Source of the DNA: an uncultured Clostridia bacterium
Lineage (GTDB): Bacteria; Bacillota; Clostridia; Oscillospirales; CAG-272
NCBI GenBank assembly: GCA_947632135.1
Contig: CANRNZ010000004.1
Span: 1-42,539 of the forward strand
Direction: 5' to 3'
DNA: 42,539 nucleotides
The notes under the pieces are model-generated. The model worked only from the letters and a program-made list of their open reading frames with translations, did not search any database and was not told the origin of the DNA. Both the position numbers and the translations under genes were made by a program. Position 1 is the first letter of the stretch. Each line of letters starts with the position of its first letter. Positions 9,481 to 19,351 of the stretch are shown here, piece after piece.

Positions 9481-9542
9481 CCGATTATAATTATTATAAT
9501 TAAATATTTTATATACTGCTATTTTATACAAGGAAGGACAAC

Positions 9543-11327
9543 ATGAAAAAAATAAAAAACAACTGGTATATGATTAAATTTGTACTAAAGTACGCCCCTT
9601 TTATGTTTATTCTGAAAATTATTATCACATTTACCTCGCTGGCGGTCAGCATCGGATTTAACATTTTCTTTCTTAAAAAAGTTGTCGATTCGATGGAGTA
9701 TGGCGGCGACTTTAAAAAAATCGTGTTGTTTATTGCGGCAATCGGCGCTCTTATCATGATTGACGGCATTTTGTCAAGTATTTTTCAAGAGAGAATCAGT
9801 CCCAAAGGCGCTCTTAAAATACATAAGGGCATGCACAATCAAATCTTTGAAAAAATTAAAAATATAGACCTTGAAAACTTTGACGACCCCGATTTTTACA
9901 ACAGCTATATTTTGGCTGTAAACGAAGCTGACAACTGTTCTCTGAGGTCGTTTAATATCGTCACTTCTTTTATTTCAAATATAATTGCCGCATTGTCATT
10001 TTCGGGAATTGCCATATTTTACGACCCTGTTCTTATCTTATTCGCAATCATTCCGATAATAGTCAGCACTCTTTGCGGAATTTATCGAAGCCATATCTCG
10101 GTTGCGAAAAGAGAAGAAAGCATCTTTCACGAGAGAAAAAGCGATTATTCCAAGAGAGTATTTTATTTGCAGCAATACGCAAAAGAATTGAGAATTTATC
10201 CTTCTATGAACAAGAAAGTAATGGATGAATTCGACGATTCCGTTGATAAAAGGTCCGGCGTAATTGATAAATACAGCTTTAAACTGGCTGCTGTAAACTT
10301 TTTGACCGATAATTTTCAAATCCTTTTCGGTGTTTTACTTATGTCTGTATACATTTCATGGCGCATAATCGTTCAGGGCAATCTGACCGCAGGTCTCTTT
10401 GTCGCAATGTTCACCGCAGTAAATAACTTTATCTACTCTATCGGCGCAATTTTTAATTCAATTCCGCAAATAACGGAAAACGGATTGTACGCCGAGAAAG
10501 TAATGAAAATATTAAATTACGAAAGTAAGATGAATAACGCTCACACTCTTCCTACGTCGAAGGAAGAGCTATTGGAGTCATTTCGCGAAATCGAGTTTGT
10601 AAACGTAAGCTTTAAATACCCTAACAGTGATAAATTTGTATTAAAAAATATAAATTTAAAGCTTAAAAACAACGAACGCATTGCGCTTGTCGGATTTAAC
10701 GGCGCAGGCAAGACTACGTTGATTAAGTTGATTATGCGTCTGTACGACCCTACCGAGGGAGATATTCTTATAAACGGCGTCAATATAAAAGAATATGACG
10801 CGGCAACGTACAGAAAGCTGTTTCAGGTCGTTTTCCAGGATTTTCAGCTTTACGCATTTTCGCTTGCTTCAAATATCATGATGAGAAATACGTCCGCAGA
10901 TGACTCCGCCGCGATAGACTGCGCTTTGGATAAAAGCAATTTGTCCGATTTCAAGGAACTTAAAGAAAGAAATCTGACCAAAGAATTTGACAATGAGGGA
11001 CTTATCCCATCGGGCGGGCAGGCGCAAAAAATCGCTATTGCAAGAGCGCTCGCCGCAAATAACGGAAGACTTGTTATTATGGACGAGGCTTCCAGCGCCC
11101 TTGACCCTGTTTCGGAGTACAATATCAACAAATCGGTTTTTGATAATGCAGCGGATAAAAGTATGATAATTATTTCTCACAGACTTTCAACGGTGCAATA
11201 TGCCGATAAAATATACTATTTGAACGAGGGAGAGATAGTTGAATCCGGTACGCATGATGAGCTGATCAGTCAGCGCGGAGATTATTATTCCATGTACGAA
11301 AAACAGGCTGAAAGCTATCGTTTATGA
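9543..11327 (+). CDS. ABC transporter, fused permease-ATPase (exporter type), copy 1, apparently intact
   Basis: N-terminal TM domain; Walker A GFNGAGKTT, signature PSGGQAQK, Walker B LVIMDEASSALDP, H-loop ISHRLST. Confidence 0.93.
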   Translation: MKKIKNNWYMIKFVLKYAPFMFILKIIITFTSLAVSIGFNIFFLKKVVDSMEYGGDFKKIVLFIAAIGALIMIDGILSSIFQERISPKGALKIHKGMHNQIFEKIKNIDLENFDDPDFYNSYILAVNEADNCSLRSFNIVTSFISNIIAALSFSGIAIFYDPVLILFAIIPIIVSTLCGIYRSHISVAKREESIFHERKSDYSKRVFYLQQYAKELRIYPSMNKKVMDEFDDSVDKRSGVIDKYSFKLAAVNFLTDNFQILFGVLLMSVYISWRIIVQGNLTAGLFVAMFTAVNNFIYSIGAIFNSIPQITENGLYAEKVMKILNYESKMNNAHTLPTSKEELLESFREIEFVNVSFKYPNSDKFVLKNINLKLKNNERIALVGFNGAGKTTLIKLIMRLYDPTEGDILINGVNIKEYDAATYRKLFQVVFQDFQLYAFSLASNIMMRNTSADDSAAIDCALDKSNLSDFKELKERNLTKEFDNEGLIPSGGQAQKIAIARALAANNGRLVIMDEASSALDPVSEYNINKSVFDNAADKSMIIISHRLSTVQYADKIYYLNEGEIVESGTHDELISQRGDYYSMYEKQAESYRL

Positions 11328-11388
11328 GCGCTTGGCTTTACGGCTGTACGCTGTAAACAAAGGAGCAAAGCTAATATTATCGGGGATT

Positions 11389-11408
11389 ATAGGTGACTAT
11401 AGGTGACT
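11389..11408. repeat. Perfect 10-bp direct duplication (ATAGGTGACT x2) just upstream of the copy 2 start
   Basis: Read directly. Confidence 0.95.
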
Positions 11409-11411
11409 GCA

Positions 11412-13209
11412 ATGAAACATATAAAAGCAACGCTTTCCAACATATTGTACATGTTAAAGCTTTCTGCTAAATTTGCGCCCGTGCAGTATTTTTTGGCATT
11501 TATAGACATTATTTGGAATGCCGCCATACCCTTTGTCGATTTGCTTTTTCCAAAGTTCATTTTAGATGAATTGAGCGGAGAAAAGCGGTGGGATAAGGTT
11601 CTGTTTTATATTATTCTTTGGGTCATAATTAACGGCATGCTTCTTTTTTTGAGAACATTGAAGTGATCCGTCTCCGCGCCGATTTTTAACGGTTATCACG
11701 TAAAGGAACGCATAATATACGGGAAAATAAATTCTGATATGGATTACAGCCGTTTGGAGGATGGCGCTGTATTGGATGAAAAAAACAGAATAATGAACAA
11801 TATGAGTTTATGCTCATTTCCATATGACCCCGTAAGCAATTTTATAACTACAATAATTCAATTGGTCGGATATGTGTATATTATCTCGACGCTGAATCCT
11901 TTAATAATCGTATTTCTTTTGCTTATCATTTTTTAGGCTCCGTTATATCTAAAAACGAAACAAAATACAGTACGATTTTCAGTCGAAAATAAGCAAATTT
12001 CAACGCCGCTTCAATTATTTGTTCGGCGCAATGATAAATTATAATTATGCAAAGGAGGTCAGAATTAACAAAGCCGCGGAATGGTTAGCTCAAAAATACG
12101 GGGAAGAGGCGACTGAGTATACAGATACTGTAAAGAAGAACCAATTTAAAAATTTTCAAATTGACAGTGTATCCGATTTAATCCTTTTTGTTCAAACGGT
12201 ACTGTTATATGCGTACAGCGCATATAGAGTGGTAATCGGCTCAATAACCGTAGGCAGCTTCAGTATGTACATAGGCGCGGTCAGCTCCTTTGTGGGAACA
12301 TTTACATATATGGTCAGTCAGCTGATGGACTTGAAGGTAAAATCAGATTATATCGAGTCATTTAAAAACTATGTAAAGGAATCGCAGCCGACCTACAAAA
12401 AGCATGAGCTGTATGACGTGAACTTTGCCGACAACAGACACGAGATTGAATTTAGAAACGTCAGCTTCAAATATCCGAAAACAGACAAATATGTATTGAA
12501 AAATGTCAACGTAACAGTTAAGAGCGGCGAGAGACTATCTATTGTAGGATATAACGGCGCGGGAAAAACAACTTTTATTAAGTTGATATGTCGACTGTAT
12601 GAGCCTACGGAGGGCATGATATTATACAATGGAATTGATATATCAAAAATTAAATACGAGCAGTATATAAAACTCCTGTCGGTTGTTTTCCAAGATTATA
12701 ATTTATACTCTTTATCGGTACGGGATAATATTTGTCTGAACAAGATTGCCGATGAAGCCGAAATAATAAACGCTCTCAGCCAAAGCGACCTTTTAGAGAA
12801 GGTTCGGGGGCTTGAATATGGAATGGATACTCAAGTCGGAGGTGAATTTGATAAAAACGGAGTTGAGTTTTCGGGAGGAGAGGGGCAAAAGCTCGCCTGT
12901 GCAAGAGCATATTTAAGAAATGCGCCAATTATTATATTAGACGAACCGACAGCGTCATTGGACCCCATATCTGAAAATAAGCTTTACGAGAGATTTAATA
13001 ATATTATAGGCAATAAAACATCCATATACATTTCACACAGACTTGCAAGTACGAAATTTTGCAATCGCATTATTGTATTTGAAGACGGGAGAATCGTAGA
13101 AGTCGGAACTCATTCGGAACTAATGGATATTAAAGGTCTTTACTATAATATGTTTACAAAACAGGCAGAATACTACGTCGAAAACGAAACGGAGAAGAAT
13201 TGTGAGTAA
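11412..13209 (+). pseudogene. ABC transporter, fused permease-ATPase, copy 2, disrupted
   Basis: Homologous reading continues across an in-frame TGA (11664-11666), then needs frame changes around 11930-11990 (TAG at 11934; TTTTTT and AAAA tracts nearby) before the long open NBD part (12019-13209) with Walker A GYNGAGKTT and FSGGEGQK. Confidence 0.85.
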
Positions 13210-15015
13210 AAAAGAAAGAGCCGAAAGCGGCAATCCGACTACTCTTCAAATATTTCAAAATGTCGGTTTTGTTTTAAAGTATCTCTATAAGGTCAATAAA
13301 AAATTATTCTATCTGCGTTTTCCTTTGCTGATTTTGGATATGGCTGTTACCATAATGTCGGCATTTTTTCTGAAAGTGGTTTTAAATGAATTAACTACCG
13401 GAGCGGATGTTAAAACGGTCGTACTGTCAGCGGTGGGATTTGCATTTGCAAACTTTGCGCTGTCACTTATTAAAAGAATTTTCAACTCGTGCGATAAGAT
13501 TGAACTTGAAAAAACAAACTATAATATAAAACTGCTGTTGGGACAAGCGGTTTCAAAGATGTCATATTCCGATATAGAAGAACCGAGAATGAGAGATTTC
13601 ATTTCTTTGGCGGAATCGTCAAACTCGTTTTCCACTATATTAGAGTATTCTACAGGCTTTATTGTCGCTTTAATGAACGTTGTAACATATTCGTCTATAG
13701 TTATATATGTTCAACCGTTAATCTTGGTACTGATTGCGGCTGTAGTTATAATTCAACTGCTGATTTCACGAATGAAGCAAAAATTTGAATACAAATGGAG
13801 AGAGAAACAAGCTCCGATATATAGAAAATTAGAATATTTTTTAGGTATACTCAGTGACCATCGCTTCGGGAAAGAAATGAGGGTCTACAATTTACAAGAT
13901 TACTTTATTGACAAGACAAACAAGCACTTTAAAAACGAGTTTGTTCCTATGCTGAAAAAAGCAGCGACCGGAGCTAACGGTTTGACTTTTCTTATTGAGT
14001 TTGTAAAGGTAGTTCAAAAATTCTTTATATATCTGTTTCTCGGGATTAAAGTTGTATTCTACGGCATGTTGATTGGAGACTTTTCCTTTTACCTTTCCAT
14101 TTCGGATAATTTAACGAATTGTCTTGCGGGAGTTATAGGGTGCTTTTCAAATTTGATGTCATGCGGCGCCTTTGCGCAGGAATTTCGTTATTGTATTAAC
14201 TTATCAACAAAATCGACAAAAAAACATGACAAATCAGGGCAAACGATTCCCAAAGACACCTCCGACTATTCGATTGAATTCAAAAATGTCAGTTTCAAGT
14301 ATCCGCATACCGAAAACTATGTTTTGAAAAATGTAAGTTTTAAGATAAACACAGGAGAGCATCTTTCTTTAGTGGGAGTTAACGGCGCGGGAAAATCCAC
14401 TATTGTAAAATTGATATGTGGATTTTACAAGCCGACTGAGGGAAAAATATATATATGCGGAAAGGATTCAATGGACATATGTTCTGACGAGTTTTCAGAA
14501 TTGTTTGCTGTTGTGTTTCAAGATTTTAAATTATTCTCTTTCTCAATCAAAGAGAACGTATCCATGAACACGCGTGCCGATAATGACAAAATTTTAATGA
14601 GCGTTAAAAAAAGCGGTCTTGATAGCAAAGTTAAAAATCTTGAAAACGGTATAGAGACTTTCATATATAAAGAATTTGATGAGAACGGCGTAGAATTTTC
14701 GGGCGGTGAAGGTCAGAAGCTTGCCATATCACGCGCAATTTACAAGGACGCTCCGATGATAATATTGGACGAACCGACCGCGGCGCTTGGCCCAATTGCG
14801 GAATATGAGATATACAAGCAATTTGACACTCTTGCCACAGGTAAAACGTCAATTTATATTTCACACAGGTTATCATCAACACGCTTTACAGATAAAATGC
14901 AGTTCTTTCCGAAGGCAAATTGATTGAGTACGGGACACATAAGGAACTTATTTCGATTGAAAACGGCGTGTACAAAAATATGTTCGAAATGCAGGCTTAG
15001 TATTATGTGAAATAG
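13202..15015 (+). pseudogene. ABC transporter, fused permease-ATPase, copy 3, C-terminus frameshifted
   Basis: ORF ends at 14923 as ...FTDKMQFFPKAN, but the adjacent frame continues AVLSEGKLIEYGTHKELISIENGVYKNMFEMQA then TAG (14998-15000) then YYVK-TAG (15013-15015), matching the tail of copy 2 (KQAEYYVENE). The D-loop reads AALGP instead of ALDP. Confidence 0.8.
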
Positions 15016-15074
15016 GTAAAGCCTTGTACGGTGAGCGTCGGGTTTTATAATTTGAAAAGAAGCGAAAACAGTTT

Positions 15075-15120
15075 AAAAAAGGCAAAGCGAATTTATGATT
15101 CACTTTGCCTTTTATATTTT
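15075..15120 (+). terminator. Intrinsic terminator after the ABC cluster
   Basis: GGCAAAGcGAAT...ATTCaCTTTGCC followed by TTTTATATTTT. Confidence 0.75.
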
Positions 15121-15193
15121 CTCCGTCGGTATATTTGCGGCGAAGATGAATATATTTTGTTTAGCAGTATAAAAAGAGCGGAGGGCGATTGTT

Positions 15194-17929
15194 ATAGATA
15201 ATTATATAAAGAGCGGCAGGCAAAAGGCTTTGAGGTCTGCCTCCCAAAAAGCAAGCGAAAAAGAGACGTTCAGTCTCCGCATAGATACTGTAAATGGAGC
15301 AAGCTCGGCACAGAGAGAGCTCAGTCGGAAGTATCTCGGCGAGAACATTATATCAAAGGGAAAACGCCGCTCGTTTTTTATGCAGTTTATTTCAAATCTC
15401 GGCGACCCGATAATAAGAATACTTATCGCTGCGATGATAATAAACATTGTATTCATGTTCCCTAATGTCAATATTCCCGAGACTGTCGGGATTGCCGCCG
15501 CAGTCTTTATCGCGGCTTTCGTATCAACTGTATCAGAATATGGAAGCGAAAAAGCGTTTGAAAGGCTGAGCGAAAAATCGGGCGGCAGCACCGTTTTTGC
15601 AATTCGTGACGGAAAATACACGGAAACGGACGTCACAAGTCTCGTGTGCGGCGACGTTATACTTATCCAAAACGGCTCTGTAATTCCCGCCGACGCCGTT
15701 ATAATTTCAGGCGGCATATCTGTAAATCAGGCTCCTCTCACCGGCGAGAGCCGAGAAATAAAAAAGAGTGCCGCAGACACTTCGTCGGCGTATTTTACAA
15801 TCGGCGAGAACATGGCGTTTGACGCGGCAAATCCGCATCAAATATTTAAAGGCTGTCTTTGCACCGGGGGCGAGGCGACTGCGGTCGTTTGCAGGGTCGG
15901 AGACAGAACTTTTTACGGAAGCGTCGCGAAGGAACTGCAAAAGGAAAGCCGTCCGAGCCCACTAAAAAACAGGCTTTCGGAGCTTGCAAATTCAATCAGT
16001 ATTCTCGGATATATTGCGGCGGGGCTGATAATGGCGGCATATCTGTTCAATACGTTTGTAATAGATTCCGCCTTCAACGCTCAGATAATTTCCGAGAGAA
16101 TTCACGACTTAAAGCTCGTCGCGTCGTCTCTTATAAACGCGGTTACGCTCGGCGTCTCCGTCATAGTTGTCGCGGTGCCCGAGGGGCTCCCGATGATGAT
16201 AACAGTCGTTCTTTCGTCAAATATGAAAAAGATGCTTCGTTCGGGAGTTCTTGTCAGAAAGATGGTAGGAATCGAGACCTCGGGCAGCATGAACATACTT
16301 TTTACAGACAAAACGGGAACTCTTACGACGGGAAGCATGAGCGTTTCAAAAATCATAACCCCGAGTCCGAATGAAACTCTTACGTCCCCGAGCGATATTT
16401 CAAAATACGGGATATACAGGACATTATCGCCCGTAATTTGCTCGGGTCTTATTTCCGAGGGCAAAAAAACTCCCACCGAGCGCACCGTACTCTCTTTTTT
16501 CAAAAAAAGCGCCGACAAAAAGGGTATTGTGATTTCCGAGAAGCTTCCGTTTAATTCGGAAATCAAGTACTCCGCGTGCAAATTTACCGTTTCGGGAATG
16601 ACAAAATGCGCAGTTATGGGAGCGGCTGAAAAAATAATTTCAAGGTGCGGAGGATTCCTTTTGTCCGACGGCTCGCAAAGAGCGCTTGACGACGAGAAAA
16701 AACGCTTTTTTGCCGAGGCTATATACCGCGAAACAACCGCCTCGTCAAGGGTCATGGCAATCGCCGTTTCAGACGGTAAATACTGGGACGATATCGTAAG
16801 GGGCGAGCCGCGCTCCATGACCGCCGTTATGCTGATATCAATAAAAGACGAGCTGCGGCACGACATAAAACAGTCGGTAAAGCTTGCGAAGGACGCGGGC
16901 GTTCATGTTGTGATGATAACGGGCGACAACAGGGAAACCGCCGTCGCCATTGCCAAAGAGGCGGGAATAACTGACAGGGAGCACGACGGAGTGCTTACCG
17001 GCGAGGAAATGTCAAAAATGAGCGACAGCGAGCTTTTATCGCGCCTTCCGAGACTCGCCGTCGTATCGCGCGCGCTGCCGTCAGACAAACTCAGGCTTGT
17101 TGAGCTTTCGGGAAAAGCGGGGCTTGTATCGGGAATGACAGGCGACGGAATAAACGACGCGCCGTCTCTCAAGGCGTGCGACGTCGGTTTTGCAATGGGA
17201 AGCGGAAGCGAGGTCGCAAAGGAGGCCGCGGACATAATACTGACAAACGACAGCTTCTACTCGATAACAAAAGCAATTCTTTACGGGAGAACAGTTTTTG
17301 AATCAATACGGAAATTCATTATTTTTCAGCTTACAATGAATCTCTGCGCTCTCGGCGTCTCGCTGATTGGCCCGTTTATCGGAATCGAGACGCCGATAAC
17401 GGTAATACAAATGCTGTGGGTAAATATTATAATGGATACTCTCGGCGGTCTTGCCTTTGCAGGCGAGATACCTCTTTCCTCATACATGAAGCGCCCGCCG
17501 ATTGACAGAAAAGAAAAAATACTGAGCGCATCAATGGCGGAGCAGATAATATTTCTCGGAATATACACTCTCGGCGTATGCCTTGTATTTTTGAAATATT
17601 CTCCCGTAAGGGCGATACTCAGCCGAGACGACGAGCTGTATTTTCTCACGTGCTTTTTCGCTCTGTTTATTTTTTGCGGTATATTCAACAGCTTTAACGC
17701 GAGAGCACCGAAGGGCGGAATACTCTCTCACATCGCGGGAAACAAAGCGTTTATCGCGATAATTGCCTTTGTCGCGGCGGGACAGCTTGCGATTATATAT
17801 TTCGGCGGAGAAATATTCCGCGCGACCCCTCTGACGCCGCGCGACCTTGCGATATGCGCCGCGATGTCCTTTTCCGTAATCCCTGCGGATTTGTTTAGAA
17901 AATTCATAAAAAAGCATTTTTTATCGTGA
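15194..17929 (+). CDS. Cation-translocating P-type ATPase (PMCA/Ca2+-ATPase type)
   Basis: TGES, PEGLP, DKTGTLTTG, TGDGINDAPSLKACDVGFAMG, QMLWVNIIMDTLGGLAFAGE. ORF track start is TTG 15230; upstream frame is open to 15173 with GGAGGG at 15180-15185, so the start is uncertain (ATA 15194 proposed here). Confidence 0.9.
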   Translation: MDNYIKSGRQKALRSASQKASEKETFSLRIDTVNGASSAQRELSRKYLGENIISKGKRRSFFMQFISNLGDPIIRILIAAMIINIVFMFPNVNIPETVGIAAAVFIAAFVSTVSEYGSEKAFERLSEKSGGSTVFAIRDGKYTETDVTSLVCGDVILIQNGSVIPADAVIISGGISVNQAPLTGESREIKKSAADTSSAYFTIGENMAFDAANPHQIFKGCLCTGGEATAVVCRVGDRTFYGSVAKELQKESRPSPLKNRLSELANSISILGYIAAGLIMAAYLFNTFVIDSAFNAQIISERIHDLKLVASSLINAVTLGVSVIVVAVPEGLPMMITVVLSSNMKKMLRSGVLVRKMVGIETSGSMNILFTDKTGTLTTGSMSVSKIITPSPNETLTSPSDISKYGIYRTLSPVICSGLISEGKKTPTERTVLSFFKKSADKKGIVISEKLPFNSEIKYSACKFTVSGMTKCAVMGAAEKIISRCGGFLLSDGSQRALDDEKKRFFAEAIYRETTASSRVMAIAVSDGKYWDDIVRGEPRSMTAVMLISIKDELRHDIKQSVKLAKDAGVHVVMITGDNRETAVAIAKEAGITDREHDGVLTGEEMSKMSDSELLSRLPRLAVVSRALPSDKLRLVELSGKAGLVSGMTGDGINDAPSLKACDVGFAMGSGSEVAKEAADIILTNDSFYSITKAILYGRTVFESIRKFIIFQLTMNLCALGVSLIGPFIGIETPITVIQMLWVNIIMDTLGGLAFAGEIPLSSYMKRPPIDRKEKILSASMAEQIIFLGIYTLGVCLVFLKYSPVRAILSRDDELYFLTCFFALFIFCGIFNSFNARAPKGGILSHIAGNKAFIAIIAFVAAGQLAIIYFGGEIFRATPLTPRDLAICAAMSFSVIPADLFRKFIKKHFLS

Positions 17930-17960
17930 AAACATAAAAAACAATTAAAATCCGACGAGA

Positions 17961-18006
17961 AAAAGTCGGCGAGGAGAAGCCCGAGGGAGCCTTTTCGCCG
18001 ACTTTA
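17961..18006. terminator. Terminator hairpin between convergent genes
   Basis: AAAGTCGGCGA ... TCGCCGACTTTA inverted repeat. Confidence 0.6.
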
Positions 18007-18017
18007 TTGATATTATT

Positions 18018-18062
18018 TCGGTATATTTTCGGTATATTTTTGATATATTTTTGATATATTAT
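18018..18062. repeat. Degenerate A/T-rich tandem repeat (unit about 11-12 bp, [C/T][G]GTATATTTT(T))
   Basis: CGGTATATTTT CGGTATATTTTT GATATATTTTT GATATATTATAT read directly. Confidence 0.85.
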
Positions 18063-18096
18063 ATATTTATTTATTCGGTATTTACCGTATTAAATT

Positions 18097-19266
18097 CTAT
18101 TTTATTGCAGCGACAGAAGCTATAATGTCGAGCGCTTTTTTAAGAGTCTCAAATGGGATGTTCAAAGCGGGAAGAAGTCTGACCTTATCCTTTGCGGTGA
18201 GGCAGAGTACTCCCTTTTCGATGCACTCGCCGACGACATCGGCTGCCGCCCTCACCGTTTTTACTCCTATCATCAGTCCCGCGCCGCTGACGCTCTCGAC
18301 ACCGTCCGCGGACGAGAGTCTCTCGAAAACGTATTTGCTTTTTTCCCTTACCTGACTCAGGAATGAGTCGTCAAGTCTTTCAAGTATACTTAACGCCCCC
18401 GCGCAGCATACGGGATTTCCGCCGAACGTGGAGCCGTGGTCGCCGAATGAGAACACGCCGCAGGTCAAATCCCCAAGGAGAGTCGCGCCGATAGGCAGTC
18501 CCCCGCCGAGTCCCTTCGCGGTTGACACTATATCGGGAACGATTCCGTACGCCATATATGAGTACAGATATCCGCTCCTGCCGTTTCCTGTCTGCACCTC
18601 GTCGATTATAAGAGGTATTCCCTCCTCGCGCGTTATGTCTCTTGCCGCCTTTACAAAATCGGCGTCGAGCGCTATGACTCCTCCCTCGCCCTGAACGCAC
18701 TCTATCATCACAGCCGCGCTCTTATGAGATTTTACGCACTCGCGCAGCGCGTTTATATCGTTTGCGGGAGTATGGTAAAAGCCCGGGGTGAGAGGTGTAA
18801 AAAGCTTGTGAAAGCTGTCCTGACCGGTCGCGGCGAGAGTCGTGAGAGTTCTTCCGTGGAAGCTGTTTTCAAGAGTTATAATATCCGAATACTCCGCTCC
18901 CTTTTTTTCAGCCGTGTATTTTCTTGCCGCTTTTATCGCGCACTCGTTCGCCTCGGCGCCCGAATTTGAGAAAAACACTTTTTTCATTCCTGTTTTGAGG
19001 CAGAGCATTTCTGCAAGTCTCGCGCACGGCTCTGTGTAATAAAGGTTCGACGTGTGCTGAACCTTTGATAGCTGAGAGGTAACAGCGTCGCGCCATATCT
19101 TATCGGAATAGCCGAAGGATGTGACGCCGATGCCGCTGCCCATGTCTATATATTCTTTTCCGTCGGAGGAATATGCAATCGAACCGTCGCCTCCGACTAT
19201 CTCGACGGGAAATCTCTTGTATGTCCCCGCAATATAATTCTTATCAAGTTCGGAAATAACACCCAT
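18097..19266 (-). CDS. argD: Acetylornithine aminotransferase
   Basis: Class III PLP aminotransferase (FFSNSGAEANECAIKAAR, LIIDEVQTGNGRSG, GDHGSTFGGNPVCCAGAL) within an arg cluster. Confidence 0.93.
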   Translation of the reverse strand: MGVISELDKNYIAGTYKRFPVEIVGGDGSIAYSSDGKEYIDMGSGIGVTSFGYSDKIWRDAVTSQLSKVQHTSNLYYTEPCARLAEMLCLKTGMKKVFFSNSGAEANECAIKAARKYTAEKKGAEYSDIITLENSFHGRTLTTLAATGQDSFHKLFTPLTPGFYHTPANDINALRECVKSHKSAAVMIECVQGEGGVIALDADFVKAARDITREEGIPLIIDEVQTGNGRSGYLYSYMAYGIVPDIVSTAKGLGGGLPIGATLLGDLTCGVFSFGDHGSTFGGNPVCCAGALSILERLDDSFLSQVREKSKYVFERLSSADGVESVSGAGLMIGVKTVRAAADVVGECIEKGVLCLTAKDKVRLLPALNIPFETLKKALDIIASVAAIK

Positions 19267-19351
19267 TTCAGTAACCTTGCCTCCGATTTTATAATTTAAC
19301 GAGATTTAACGGTTTAATATAAAATACCGCTTTACAGTTTTAATTTAGGCG

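Noticed and set aside
9270-9542. Possible small precursor-peptide ORF in front of the ABC exporters (for example MKYRRMRTLY at about 9423)
   Set aside because: Only about 10 codons, no ribosome-binding site, no leader-peptide features such as a GG motif or Cys/Ser/Thr-rich core.
11664-11666. UGA recoding (Trp or selenocysteine) as explanation for the internal stop in ABC copy 2
   Set aside because: TGA ends other genes here (thyA, P-type ATPase) and the same gene also carries frame changes, so decay or error is simpler.
16102-16866. 254-aa minus ORF opposite the P-type ATPase
   Set aside because: Overlaps the well-conserved ATPase catalytic core; no plausible independent product.
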